Source: Aquabacterium sp. (GTDB lineage: Bacteria > Pseudomonadota > Gammaproteobacteria > Burkholderiales > Burkholderiaceae_C). Taken from it: a stretch of 64,000 bases of DNA. This document shows, piece by piece, positions 10,584 through 19,431 of this stretch (positions within the stretch are counted from its first letter, which is position 1; every line of letters begins with the position of its first letter). The stretch lies in contig NZ_JAQSDR010000040.1 in the NCBI RefSeq assembly GCF_029946005.1, positions 58,316 through 122,315 on the forward strand, written 5' to 3'. Both the position numbers and the translations under genes were made by a program. Below the pieces are notes generated by a model. That model did not search any database, was not told the origin of the DNA, and was given only the letters and a program-made list of their open reading frames with translations.

Positions 10584-11084
10584 ATGACCAAAACCGTTGA
10601 ACTGCAAACCACGGCAGGCGTGATCCGCCTTGAACTGGACGACGCCAAAGCGCCCGCCACCGTCGAAAACTTCCTGAACTACGTTCGCGCCGGCCACTAC
10701 AACGGCACGATCTTTCACCGCGTGATCAAGGGCTTCATGGTGCAAGGCGGCGGCTTCGAGCCTGGCCTCAAGCAAAAGCCCACCACCGACACCATCCAGA
10801 ACGAAGCCAACAACGGCCTCAAGAACGACCACTACACCGTGGCCATGGCCCGCACCAGCGCGCCGCATTCGGCCAGCGCTCAGTTCTTCATCAACACCAC
10901 CAACAACGATTTCCTGAACTTCAAGTCGGAAACCGCCAGTGGTTGGGGTTACGCGGTCTTCGGCAAGGTCGTCGCTGGCACCGAGATCGTCGACCAGATG
11001 GAAAAGGTCAAGACCGGCCGCAGCGGTGGCCACGATGATGTGCCCGTTGAAAACGTGCTCATCACCCAAGCCACGGAAGTGTGA
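10584..11084 (+). CDS. ppiB: Cytoplasmic peptidyl-prolyl cis-trans isomerase B
   Basis: Cytoplasmic cyclophilin of 166 residues with no signal peptide. The motif set is [30 protein letters not shown] and [11 protein letters not shown]. It is clearly homologous to the exported cyclophilin just before it, but carries the PpiB-type insert [19 protein letters not shown]. Only one base separates the genes. The closing [12 protein letters not shown] is usual for the family. Confidence 0.95.
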   Translation: MTKTVELQTTAGVIRLELDDAKAPATVENFLNYVRAGHYNGTIFHRVIKGFMVQGGGFEPGLKQKPTTDTIQNEANNGLKNDHYTVAMARTSAPHSASAQFFINTTNNDFLNFKSETASGWGYAVFGKVVAGTEIVDQMEKVKTGRSGGHDDVPVENVLITQATEV

Positions 11085-11088
11085 TGTT

Positions 11089-11886
11089 GTGATTGGGGAC
11101 ACCCTCCCCTTTCCTGCCGCCGACACGCTCAATGCACCGCCCTCGTGGCGGTGCATTGATTTTGTGTCTGACCTGCACCTGCATGTCGGCCTGCCCCGCA
11201 CTGCCTTGGCGCTGGCCCGCTACCTGCGGGGCACCCCCGCCGATGCTGTCCTGATCCTGGGCGACTTGTTCGAAGCCTGGGTGGGCGATGACATGCGCCA
11301 TGCCGACTTTGAGGCCGATTGCACCGCCTTCCTGGCCGAGGCCGGCAAGCGCTTGCACCTCGGCTTGATGGTTGGCAACCGCGACTTTCTACTGGGCCAA
11401 GACATGGTGGACGCCTGCCACGCGCACGCCTTGGCCGATCCGACCATCCTGAATGCCTTTGGCCAGCAAGCGCTGCTCACCCACGGTGATGCCTTGTGCC
11501 TGGCCGACCAGGCCTACCTTCGTTTCAGGGCTCAGGTTCGACAACCCGCCTGGCGGGACGCCTTCCTGGCCAAGCCGCTGGCAGATCGCCTCATGGTGGC
11601 CCGCCAGATGCGCGAAGCCAGCGCGGCCCATCAGCATCAGCAAACGCCTGACAACTGGGCAGACGTCGATGAGGCCGCTGCAGGCTCATGGATGCAGGCC
11701 GCTCACACGCCCGTGCTGCTCCATGGCCACACGCACCGACCCGAAAGCGCCCCCTTTGGCATGCATGGCGGCACCCGCCACGTCTTGAGCGACTGGGACC
11801 TTGACGGCGCCCATCCACGCGGTGAAGTGCTGCGCCTCAGCGCTCAGGGCTTTGAGCGCCTGTCTTTTCCACCAGCCACGGATTAA
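11089..11886 (+). CDS. lpxH: UDP-2,3-diacylglucosamine diphosphatase
   Basis: Hydrolyses UDP-2,3-diacylglucosamine to lipid X in lipid A synthesis at the inner membrane face. No in-frame ATG lies before the catalytic region. GTG at 11089, four bases after the ppiB stop with GGAAG upstream, is the best start and gives 265 residues. The metallophosphoesterase metal sites are SDLHL, GDLFEAWVGDD, GNRD, the His in LLTHGD and the final HGHTH. The frame stays open upstream, but only across ppiB. Confidence 0.9.
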   Translation: MIGDTLPFPAADTLNAPPSWRCIDFVSDLHLHVGLPRTALALARYLRGTPADAVLILGDLFEAWVGDDMRHADFEADCTAFLAEAGKRLHLGLMVGNRDFLLGQDMVDACHAHALADPTILNAFGQQALLTHGDALCLADQAYLRFRAQVRQPAWRDAFLAKPLADRLMVARQMREASAAHQHQQTPDNWADVDEAAAGSWMQAAHTPVLLHGHTHRPESAPFGMHGGTRHVLSDWDLDGAHPRGEVLRLSAQGFERLSFPPATD

Positions 11887-11905
11887 AAAAGCCGATGCCC
11901 CAACA

Positions 11906-11935
11906 ACAAGGGCCCAGCCAAAGCTGAGCCCTTGT
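11906..11935. terminator. Hairpin between convergent lpxH and clpA
   Basis: ACAAGGGC-C-CAGC pairs with GCTG-A-GCCCTTGT around a CAAA loop, with one mismatch pair. It sits in the 74-base gap where lpxH and clpA converge. A run of six T lies about 14 bases farther on in the minus-strand direction. It probably serves as a shared terminator. Confidence 0.55.
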
Positions 11936-11960
11936 CCAATCTGGCCAGGCCAGACGAAGA

Positions 11961-14282
11961 TCACTCGGCCGTGGCGGCCTCCGCCTTGGGCTTGTCGCTT
12001 TTCTTGTTGGGCTGAATGTCCAACTTGACTTCCATCTCGCCGTCGGCACCTTCCACCACGTCCACCGTCAGTCGGCCGCCATCCACCAGGCGACCGAACA
12101 GCAACTCGTCGGCCAGCGCACGACGGATCGTGTCCTGAATCAAACGCTGCATCGGACGTGCGCCCATCAGCGGATCGAAGCCCTTCTTGCCAAGGTGGGC
12201 GCGCAAGGCGTCGGTGAAGGTGACTTCCACCTTCTTCTCGGCCAATTGGCTTTCAAGCTGCAGCAGGAACTTGTCGACCACCCGCAGGATGATCTCTTCG
12301 TCCAGCGCCTTGAAGCCCACGATGGCATCCAGACGGTTGCGGAACTCAGGCGTAAAGACACGCTTGATGTCCGCCATCTCGTCGCCCGCCTGCCGCTGGG
12401 TGGTGAAGCCAATGGTCGATCGCTGCAAGGTTTCAGCCCCGGCATTGGTCGTCATGATGATCATCACGTTGCGGAAGTCAGCCTTGCGACCGTTGTTGTC
12501 CGTCAGCGTGCCATGGTCCATCACCTGCAGCAGGATGTTGAAAACGTCCGGGTGGGCTTTTTCAATTTCATCAAGCAGCAAGACGCAATGCGGCTTCTTG
12601 GTCACGGCTTCAGTCAACAGACCACCCTGGTCGAAACCCACGTAGCCGGGAGGCGCACCGATCAGGCGGCTGACCGCATGGCGCTCCATGTATTCCGACA
12701 TGTCAAAACGGATCAACTCAATGCCCAGGATGTAGGCCAATTGCTTGGCCACTTCGGTCTTGCCCACACCCGTGGGGCCGCTGAACAGGAAGGAGCCGAT
12801 TGGCTTGTCTGGCTTGCCCAGGCCCGAACGCGACATCTTGATCGCTGATGACAAGGCATCAATGGCAGCATCCTGACCAAACACCACGCTCTTCAAGTCA
12901 CGGTCCAGGCTCTTGAGCTTGGAGCGGTCGTCGTTGGACACGCTGGTCGAAGGCACCCGCGCGATCTTCGCGACGATGTCTTCCACCTCGGCGCGCGTGA
13001 TGGTCTTCTTCTGCTTGCTCTTGGGCAGGATGCGTTGTGCCGCACCTGCTTCATCAATCACGTCAATGGCCTTGTCAGGCAAGTGGCGATCATTGATGAA
13101 CTTGGCGGACAACTCGGCCGCGGCTTGCAAAGCGCCCAAGGCGTACTTGACGCTGTGGTGCTCTTCAAAGCGCGACTTCAGGCCCTTGAGGATCTCGATG
13201 GTTTGCTCAACCGACGGTTCGACCACTTCCACCTTCTGGAAGCGACGCGACAAGGCGGCATCTTTCTCGAAGATTCCACGGTATTCCGTGAAGGTGGTGG
13301 CGCCGATGCACTTGAGCTGACCCGAGCTGAGCGCGGGCTTGAGCAGGTTACTGGCATCCAGCGTGCCGCCTGAAGCCGCACCCGCACCGATCAGGGTGTG
13401 GATCTCGTCGATGAACAGGATCGCGCTGGGCTGCTCTTTGAGCTGCTTGATCACGGCCTTGAGGCGTTGCTCGAAGTCACCACGGTATTTGGTGCCAGCC
13501 AACAGCGCGCCCATGTCCAAGGCATACACCTCGGCATCGGCCAGCACATCGGGCACGTCCTTTTGCGTGATGCGCCAGGCCAAGCCCTCGGCGATCGCGG
13601 TCTTGCCTACGCCAGCTTCACCCACCAGCAGCGGGTTGTTCTTGCGACGGCGGCAGAGGATCTGAATGACGCGCTCAACCTCATGATCGCGACCAATCAA
13701 AGGATCGATCTTGCCTTCACGGGCCAGGACGTTGATGTTCTGGGTGTACTGCTCCAGGGGCGAAGCCTTGGGCTCGCCGCCCTCTTCCTTCTCGGTCTCA
13801 GCGGGGCTGGACTCTGAAGAAGACTTGATGGGCTCAGGAGGATCGGCCTTGCGGATGCCGTGGGCAATGTAGTTCACCACGTCCAGGCGTGTCACGCCCT
13901 GCTGGTGCAGGTAGTACACCGCGTGAGAGTCCTTCTCGCCGAAGATCGCCACCAGCACGTTCGCGCCAGTCACCTCCTTCTTGCCGCTGCCCGAGGATTG
14001 CACATGCATGATGGCGCGTTGAATGACACGCTGAAAGCCCAGGGTGGGTTGCGTATCGACCTCGTCGGTACCGCCCACGGTGGGGGTGTTGTCACGCACG
14101 AACTGATCAAGGTTCTTGCGCAACTCTTCCAGGTTGGCCGCACAAGCTTTCAACACCTCGGAAGCGGAGGGGTTGTCGATCAGGGCGAGCAACAGGTGCT
14201 CGACGGTGATGAACTCGTGGCGTTGCTGACGGGCCTCGACAAAGGCCATGTGCAGACTCACTTCCAACTCTTGCGCAATCAT
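11961..14282 (-). CDS. clpA: ATP-dependent Clp protease ATP-binding subunit ClpA
   Basis: AAA+ unfoldase that feeds substrates to ClpP. ATG at 14282 ([14 protein letters not shown]) is the family start and overlaps the clpS stop (ATGA), giving 773 residues. In order: Clp N domain (1-145), D1 ATPase with Walker A GEAGVGKT and Walker B LFIDEIH, D2 ATPase with GPTGVGKT and [11 protein letters not shown], then the D2-small domain. A Lys/Glu-rich tail ends the protein. Coupling with the adaptor ClpS is the usual arrangement. Confidence 0.97.
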   Translation of the reverse strand: MIAQELEVSLHMAFVEARQQRHEFITVEHLLLALIDNPSASEVLKACAANLEELRKNLDQFVRDNTPTVGGTDEVDTQPTLGFQRVIQRAIMHVQSSGSGKKEVTGANVLVAIFGEKDSHAVYYLHQQGVTRLDVVNYIAHGIRKADPPEPIKSSSESSPAETEKEEGGEPKASPLEQYTQNINVLAREGKIDPLIGRDHEVERVIQILCRRRKNNPLLVGEAGVGKTAIAEGLAWRITQKDVPDVLADAEVYALDMGALLAGTKYRGDFEQRLKAVIKQLKEQPSAILFIDEIHTLIGAGAASGGTLDASNLLKPALSSGQLKCIGATTFTEYRGIFEKDAALSRRFQKVEVVEPSVEQTIEILKGLKSRFEEHHSVKYALGALQAAAELSAKFINDRHLPDKAIDVIDEAGAAQRILPKSKQKKTITRAEVEDIVAKIARVPSTSVSNDDRSKLKSLDRDLKSVVFGQDAAIDALSSAIKMSRSGLGKPDKPIGSFLFSGPTGVGKTEVAKQLAYILGIELIRFDMSEYMERHAVSRLIGAPPGYVGFDQGGLLTEAVTKKPHCVLLLDEIEKAHPDVFNILLQVMDHGTLTDNNGRKADFRNVMIIMTTNAGAETLQRSTIGFTTQRQAGDEMADIKRVFTPEFRNRLDAIVGFKALDEEIILRVVDKFLLQLESQLAEKKVEVTFTDALRAHLGKKGFDPLMGARPMQRLIQDTIRRALADELLFGRLVDGGRLTVDVVEGADGEMEVKLDIQPNKKSDKPKAEAATAE

Positions 14283-14632
14283 GCGGTCTCCAGAATGCAC
14301 TGCAGGGGGTGCCCGGCTCTGCGGGCGGCGGCAAGAACGAGTTCGACCTTCGTGGCCGCGACGTCTTTGGTATAGACCCCGCACACACCACGACCTTCGT
14401 GGTGGATTTTGAGCATGATTTGCGTCGCTGTCTCGATGTCGTGACTGAAATATTCCTGCAAGACGATGATCACGAATTCCATGGGGGTGAAGTCATCGTT
14501 GAGCATCACTACCCTGTAAAGCTTTGGCGGCTCCAGGCTGACAGTTTCTTTTTCGGCAATGGCCAGCCCCTCTCCACCCTCCCCAGGCCCAATGGGCGGT
14601 TCGGATGCGTGCGGCTTTAACGGTTCAGTCAT
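14279..14632 (-). CDS. clpS: ATP-dependent Clp protease adaptor ClpS
   Basis: N-end-rule adaptor that hands substrates with bulky N-terminal residues to ClpA. It has 117 residues, with a flexible 35-residue N-terminus and then the folded core starting at [18 protein letters not shown]. The NDD and MEFV residues line the N-degron pocket. [19 protein letters not shown] follows. ClpA starts within its stop codon. Confidence 0.96.
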   Translation of the reverse strand: MTEPLKPHASEPPIGPGEGGEGLAIAEKETVSLEPPKLYRVVMLNDDFTPMEFVIIVLQEYFSHDIETATQIMLKIHHEGRGVCGVYTKDVAATKVELVLAAARRAGHPLQCILETA

Positions 14633-14862
14633 GAATTCATTCTACGAGACGCCATTGCTTTGTGTCTTCACATGTTGCGGTAACCCACCTGAGTTCAAGG
14701 GGGGAAATTCACCCAGCTTTCACGACTTTTCAAAGCACCGTGGATTGGTCGGACATGCCGACGTTGCTGATAGCTTGAGGCTAAGCGCCAAATTTCAAGC
14801 AAATTTCACAATACAAAATCGATCGACTGTCAAGGCAAGAAACCCAGCCGGAACCTGGGTGC

Positions 14863-14891
14863 TTGACACCTGTGGATTCGGACTAGAAAAT
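14863..14891 (+). promoter_or_regulatory. Predicted sigma-70 promoter of the cold-shock gene
   Basis: TTGACA (14863-14868), a 17-base spacer and GAAAAT (14886-14891) precede the csp start by 27 bases. A perfect -35 with ideal spacing makes this one of the clearest promoters in the window. The predicted leader is short, unlike the long cold-shock leader of E. coli cspA. An inverted repeat ACCCAG/CTGGGT lies just upstream. Confidence 0.65.
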
Positions 14892-14917
14892 GACAACAAA
14901 CTAACAGGAGGGACAGT

Positions 14918-15214
14918 ATGGCTATAGGCACTGTCAAGTGGTTCAACGACGCCAAAGGGTTTGGCTTCATTGAGCCCGATCAAGGGGGCGGAGATGTTTT
15001 CGCCCACTTTTCAGCCATCCAGATGGATGGTTTCCGCACGCTCAAGCAGGGCTCGAAAGTTCAATACGAACTGATAGCCGGCCCCAAAGGCATGCTTGCG
15101 CAAAACATTCAGCCCGTTGATGCCGTCACGGCGGAACAGGCTCAACCCGATGCCCTGAGTGACATGCACTTCAGGGAATTGTCTGGAGGGCCTGGGCACA
15201 GCTTGCCGCACTGA
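14918..15214 (+). CDS. Cold-shock domain protein with C-terminal extension
   Basis: Single-stranded nucleic-acid-binding CspA-family protein. The 98 residues comprise a normal cold-shock domain (1-68) with RNP1 KGFGFI and RNP2 VFAHFSAI, plus a 30-residue polar tail ([11 protein letters not shown]...GHSLPH) of unknown role. The ribosome site AGGAGG at 14906-14911 is strong. It stands alone, with its own promoter and a strong hairpin after it. The family acts as an RNA chaperone in cold or stress. Confidence 0.93.
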   Translation: MAIGTVKWFNDAKGFGFIEPDQGGGDVFAHFSAIQMDGFRTLKQGSKVQYELIAGPKGMLAQNIQPVDAVTAEQAQPDALSDMHFRELSGGPGHSLPH

Positions 15215-15227
15215 CGCCCCGCACCAA

Positions 15228-15258
15228 CAAGAACCCCGCCTTCAAGGCGGGGTTCTTG
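15228..15258. terminator. Bidirectional hairpin between csp and the repeat protein gene
   Basis: A perfect 13-base stem, CAAGAACCCCGCC against GGCGGGGTTCTTG, closes a TTCAA loop. It lies between two convergent genes, 14 bases after the csp stop and 19 bases before the end of the minus-strand gene, so it can serve both. T-tracts are short. Confidence 0.7.
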
Positions 15259-15277
15259 TATCAAGCGGTGACTCTTG

Positions 15278-15808
15278 TTAGTCGCATGTCAGCTTGCCGG
15301 GCGCCGGTGTGCAGGTGTCCTTGTGTTTGACGGTGCCACTGCCTTCAGTGGCGGCGCGCCCCGCCCCAACCTCGCCGATCACGCTGTTGCGCACTCTGGA
15401 TGAAACATTGGCGCCTGTCGGTGCCTGCCCCGCTTCGGCCACGCAATCCAAACTGTTGGTCTTGGGCGTGCATTTTCCAGGCAAACGCAACATGCGGCTA
15501 CCTTCGGACACGGGTTGACCCGATCCAACATGAGTGATCAGACCGCCGCGAATGCTCAGCGCATCGCCCTGCTTCAAGGACCGCGTCGCTGGCGTGCCTT
15601 GACTTTGATCAAGGGTCGTCACCGCCGAATTCTTGGCAGCCACTCCAGGAGGGGTCGCAGCTTGCGACCTCGTTTCGACTGGAAACTGCCCTTCAGTGGG
15701 AGACGACGCCTGCGCCCAGATCGTGGAACACAAAGTGGCACACCACACCGCCAAAGCAGCCCGAACCAGGTGATGTGGGGTGCAAGAGAATGCTGATCGA
15801 TTGGTCAT
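15278..15808 (-). CDS. Secreted protein of unknown function with two Cys-pair repeats
   Basis: I do not recognise a family. The 176-residue protein has a signal peptide at 1-33 (LVRAALAVWCATLCSTIWAQA). The C-terminal half contains two imperfect repeats of about 38 residues: one has VGSGQPVSEGSRML then KCTPKTNSLDC, the other VGAGRAATEGSGTV then TCTPAPGKLTC. Each ends in a C-x-P-x(4-5)-L-x-C pair that could form one disulfide. The final CD sits at the C-terminus. It begins 24 bases after the stop of an outer-membrane two-partner-secretion transporter on the same strand, so it may be that transporter's partner, although it lacks the size and NPNG/NPNL motifs of a TpsA exoprotein. Confidence 0.7.
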   Translation of the reverse strand: MTNRSAFSCTPHHLVRAALAVWCATLCSTIWAQASSPTEGQFPVETRSQAATPPGVAAKNSAVTTLDQSQGTPATRSLKQGDALSIRGGLITHVGSGQPVSEGSRMLRLPGKCTPKTNSLDCVAEAGQAPTGANVSSRVRNSVIGEVGAGRAATEGSGTVKHKDTCTPAPGKLTCD

Positions 15809-15832
15809 ATGGATTGCCTCAAGCTTTCAAGC

Positions 15833-17467
15833 TCAGAAGTTCTTGGTCAGCACGGCATTGGCGCGCGGCTGGTGGGTATTGTTGTCGGCCAGCGGCTCAC
15901 CAGTGGCACGCCACGCCAAGTTCAGGCGTAACGCGAAATCACTGGGCCGCGCCCAGATCATGCCCAAGCCATAACCACTGAGGTTGCGGCTGGTCGAGGC
16001 CGACTCTGAGTTGCGCGCCAGTTTGGCATGGCCCCAATCGTAGAAAGTGCTGAATGCCAATTCATGCGCAAAGCGACCAAACCAGGCCTCGGGCGGCAAA
16101 AAGCGCAATTCGGTGGTCACCACATGGGCAGTATCACCCGCAGCTTCGCCAGGCGCAAAAGCACGAACGCCCGTGGGCCCGCCCACCGCGAAGCGTTCGG
16201 TGGCGTCCAAGGTGGTCCCGGCAATCTGGCCTTTGTAGCGTGCATAGAGTTGCAAACGGCCGCTCACCAGGTTTTGCAGGCGTGAATAGCCCAGACTGGC
16301 CTTGCCAAAATTGGTTTTCAGGCCAGCGGTCGTGGTGTCGGCCACATCGAACTTCATTCGGCCTTGCAGCCAGCTGAGCTCGTACGTGTTGACCCCGCCA
16401 TTCAGCCAGTTGTCGCGGAAGTCCCCGACCACGCCCAGCTGCACGTCGTCACTGGTCTTGCGGGAAGACACACCATCTTCCTGGTCGTCAAATCGCTTGT
16501 TTTCATAGCTCAGCAAGCTGAACACGTTGAGGTTGCGCGAACGCACCACCGGGTACAGGGCAAAGCCGCTGGTCGCGACGACGGTGCCGGTCAGGTCCGA
16601 GGAAACATATTCCTTGTCCAGCTCGTAGCGCACTGTCGACAGGGCCGCGCCCAACTTCAAGCCATTCGCACCGACCGGCGACACGTAGCTCACGCCGGCA
16701 AACGCCAGGCCTCCACTGAGAGAACTCAGGGCATTGACCGACACGGCATCACCACGCCCGGTGGGACTGGCCACGGTCACCCCGCCACTGACGCGACCCA
16801 TGCCGGTGTAGCGTGACCCCAAAGAGTCCAGCTCGGCGCGGCCGCTGACGCGGGCTTCGGCGGTGGGCGTCACGATCAGCGAAGCGGTGCCAGGATCGCG
16901 ACCTTCGCCAATCTCGAAGCGCGAGCGGACACCTTGCAGATCGTTGAGCAGAAAAACGACCCGCTCAACGTCTTTCACGCGAATGACCTCGCCTGATTTC
17001 AAGGCGGCAAGGTAGCTTTCAAGCACGTCGCGGCGCACTGGCATGGCAGTGTCAGGCCAGTTCAGTTGCACTTGGTCAAGGCGTCCTTCGAGCACCGCGA
17101 TGTGCACGACGCTATCTTTGGCTTGCTGTTCCGGCAGGTAGGCAAAGCCAACGTAGTAGCCCAGTTCGCGCTGCATGTACAAGGTCACGGCCGCCGTGGC
17201 GTTCACCAGGTCTTCATAACCACGCCCCTTGCCGGTGAAAGGAGCGGTGATGGCTGCCAGCCTCGCAGCTGAAGCCTCAGGCAGCCCATCGACCTGATAG
17301 GCGCTCACGTCCAGGGCCATGTCTTCTTCAGGCTTGCCCAATTCGCGCAGAGGCGCTGTGGACGAGGCAGCAGCAGATGGCGTGACGGACTGAGCCCAGG
17401 CCCCGCCGGTGGCCAGCAAGATGGCCGCAGCGGCCAGGACTTTCAAATTCAAAGACGCAAAACGCAC
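15833..17467 (-). CDS. Two-partner-secretion outer-membrane transporter (TpsB, ShlB/FhaC family)
   Basis: Outer-membrane beta-barrel protein of the TpsB/BamA superfamily that exports a partner. I choose GTG at 17467 (VRFASLNLKVLAAAAILLATGG...): AAAAGGG lies eight bases upstream and a signal peptide follows directly. This gives 544 residues; no ATG fits and the longer frame lacks homology. POTRA-type region: about 60-190 (YYVGFAYLPEQQAKDSVVHIAVLEGRLDQV and the following segment). Barrel: about 200-544, ending in a terminal Phe (VLTKNF) as outer-membrane proteins do, and carrying the conserved GGPTGVRAF motif (VRGF/Y-type). The next gene downstream is the small repeat protein. Confidence 0.88.
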   Translation of the reverse strand: MRFASLNLKVLAAAAILLATGGAWAQSVTPSAAASSTAPLRELGKPEEDMALDVSAYQVDGLPEASAARLAAITAPFTGKGRGYEDLVNATAAVTLYMQRELGYYVGFAYLPEQQAKDSVVHIAVLEGRLDQVQLNWPDTAMPVRRDVLESYLAALKSGEVIRVKDVERVVFLLNDLQGVRSRFEIGEGRDPGTASLIVTPTAEARVSGRAELDSLGSRYTGMGRVSGGVTVASPTGRGDAVSVNALSSLSGGLAFAGVSYVSPVGANGLKLGAALSTVRYELDKEYVSSDLTGTVVATSGFALYPVVRSRNLNVFSLLSYENKRFDDQEDGVSSRKTSDDVQLGVVGDFRDNWLNGGVNTYELSWLQGRMKFDVADTTTAGLKTNFGKASLGYSRLQNLVSGRLQLYARYKGQIAGTTLDATERFAVGGPTGVRAFAPGEAAGDTAHVVTTELRFLPPEAWFGRFAHELAFSTFYDWGHAKLARNSESASTSRNLSGYGLGMIWARPSDFALRLNLAWRATGEPLADNNTHQPRANAVLTKNF

Positions 17468-17680
17468 GGCAACAATCCCTTTTGAAATGGTGATTTCGCA
17501 AGGCTGCGTGGGCTCAAGGCACCGCAGTCCTCCGAGCACCCGTGAGGCCGGCTGATGGTATATCAACCCCCATTCAATTGACAGACGCCACCAGAAAACA
17601 CAACGGTTGATGGATTCGTGGTCTTGACATTGCGCTGTCACCGAACTTCGCCTGAGCACGATGCACGTCTAGACTTCAGC

Positions 17681-19033
17681 ATGCCCGACGCTCACAACAC
17701 CGCGACCACCACACGCCCTGCGCCCGTCACCTTCTGGGAAGCTTTTCGTTTCTGGCTCAAGCTGGGCTTCATCAGCTTTGGCGGGCCCGCCGGGCAGATC
17801 GCGATCATGCACACCGAGCTGGTCGAGCGCCGCCGCTGGATCAGCGAGAAACGTTTCCTGCACGCGCTGAACTACTGCATGGTGTTGCCCGGCCCGGAGG
17901 CCCAGCAACTGGCGACCTACATCGGCTGGCTGATGCACCGCACCTGGGGGGGCATCGTGGCTGGCGCTTTGTTCGTGCTGCCTTCGCTGTTCATCCTGGG
18001 CGTCTTGTCATGGGTTTATGTGGCGTTCGGGCAGGTGCCGGTGGTGGCGGGCATCTTCTACGGCATCAAACCCGCGGTGACCGCCCTGGTCGTTCACGCG
18101 GCGCACCGCATCGGCACGCGTGCATTGAAGAACGGCTGGCTGTGGGGCATTGCGGTGGCCTCCTTCGTGGCCATCTTTGCGCTGGAAGCACCCTTCCCCT
18201 TGATTGTGCTGATCGCCGCGTTCATCGGGCATGTGGGAGGCCGGATGGCACCGCAGATTTTTGTGGTGGGCGGTGGTCATGGCACGATTCAGCAAGCCTA
18301 TGGGCCCGCGCTGATTGATGACGACACGCCGACTCCTGGGCATGCGCGATTCGCCAAAAGCCACCTGGTCAAAGTGCTGATCATTGGCTTGGGTTTGTGG
18401 GCTGGCGCCATGGCATGGCTGTTACTCACCCATGGCATGAACGGCACGCTCACGCAAATGGGCTGGTTCTTCACCAAGGCCGCCCTGCTGACCTTTGGCG
18501 GCGCCTATGCGGTGCTGCCTTATGTTTACCAAGGCGCGGTGGAGCACTACCACTGGCTGACGGGCCCTCAGATGATTGACGGGCTGGCCCTCGGCGAGAC
18601 CACGCCCGGACCGCTGATCATGGTGGTGGCCTTTGTCGGATTTGTGGGTGCCTGGACGCAGCAGGTGTTCGGGCCCGATGCCCTGATGCTGGCTGGCGCG
18701 GTGGCCGCGACCGTGGTGACCTTCTTCACCTTCCTGCCCTCTTTCATCTTCATCCTGGCGGGCGGGCCTTTGATCGAATCGACCCATGGCCAGCTGAAGT
18801 TCACCGCACCGTTGACGGCGATCACGGCAGCCGTGGTCGGGGTGATCCTGAACCTGGCGATGTTCTTTGCGTACCACGTGCTGTGGCCGCTTGGCCTGAG
18901 TGGGCGCTTCGATGGGGTGTCGGCCTTGATCGCGTTGGGCGCCGCGGCGGCCTTGTTCCGCTTCAAACTGGGCGTCATGACCTTGCTGGGCCTGTGCGCC
19001 GTCCTTGGCCTGGCCATCACCTGGCTGCGCTAG
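17681..19033 (+). CDS. chrA: Chromate transporter ChrA (two-domain CHR family)
   Basis: Inner-membrane efflux of chromate by the CHR family. I use ATG 17681 (MPDAHNTAT), giving 450 residues. Two homologous CHR halves are visible: the first with LKLGFISFGGPAGQIAIMH and VLPGPEAQQLATYIGW, the second with FFTKAALLTFGGAYAVLPYV and LALGETTPGPLIMV. Both FGGP/FGGA and PGP signatures are intact, as in the long-chain type. Its TAG stop overlaps the cueR stop on the other strand within the palindrome CTAG (19030-19033), so transcription there converges without a gap. Confidence 0.93.
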   Translation: MPDAHNTATTTRPAPVTFWEAFRFWLKLGFISFGGPAGQIAIMHTELVERRRWISEKRFLHALNYCMVLPGPEAQQLATYIGWLMHRTWGGIVAGALFVLPSLFILGVLSWVYVAFGQVPVVAGIFYGIKPAVTALVVHAAHRIGTRALKNGWLWGIAVASFVAIFALEAPFPLIVLIAAFIGHVGGRMAPQIFVVGGGHGTIQQAYGPALIDDDTPTPGHARFAKSHLVKVLIIGLGLWAGAMAWLLLTHGMNGTLTQMGWFFTKAALLTFGGAYAVLPYVYQGAVEHYHWLTGPQMIDGLALGETTPGPLIMVVAFVGFVGAWTQQVFGPDALMLAGAVAATVVTFFTFLPSFIFILAGGPLIESTHGQLKFTAPLTAITAAVVGVILNLAMFFAYHVLWPLGLSGRFDGVSALIALGAAAALFRFKLGVMTLLGLCAVLGLAITWLR

Positions 19034-19431
19034 TCGGCCAATTCGTCCAGGATGGGGCAGTCGGGCCGACTGTCACCCTGGCAGCACTGTGCCAGGCGCT
19101 CCAGGGTGTGTTTCATCTCGGCCATCTCGCGCATGCGCCGGTCCAGGTCGGCCACATGGGCCAGGGCAATGCGTTTGACATCGGCGCTGGAGCGCTTGCG
19201 GTTTTGCCAGAGCTTCAGCAGTTCGGCCACTTCGGGCATGCCAAACCCCAGTTGCCGCGAGTGCTTGATGAAGCGCAAGGTGTGCACCTCGCGCTCGCCA
19301 TATTGTCGGTACCCGGCTTGCGTTCTCGCCACCTTGGGCAACAAGCCCAGGGATTCGTAGTACCTCACCATCTTGGCCGAGACACCCGACTGCGCGGCAG
19401 CCTGGCCGATGTTCATGGGTTCCGCAGTCAT
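19030..19431 (-). CDS. cueR: Cu(I)-responsive MerR-family regulator CueR
   Basis: MerR-type activator of copper efflux genes. Start ATG 19431 overlaps the copA stop (ATGA) and gives 133 residues; an in-frame ATG sits five codons later. The winged helix begins [21 protein letters not shown], a dimer helix follows, and the metal loop near the C-terminus is C-QGDSRPD-C, the paired-cysteine arrangement that binds Cu(I) in CueR. Translation is coupled to copA, so sensor and pump are made together. Its likely target operator is at 21751-21767. Confidence 0.93.
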   Translation of the reverse strand: MTAEPMNIGQAAAQSGVSAKMVRYYESLGLLPKVARTQAGYRQYGEREVHTLRFIKHSRQLGFGMPEVAELLKLWQNRKRSSADVKRIALAHVADLDRRMREMAEMKHTLERLAQCCQGDSRPDCPILDELAD

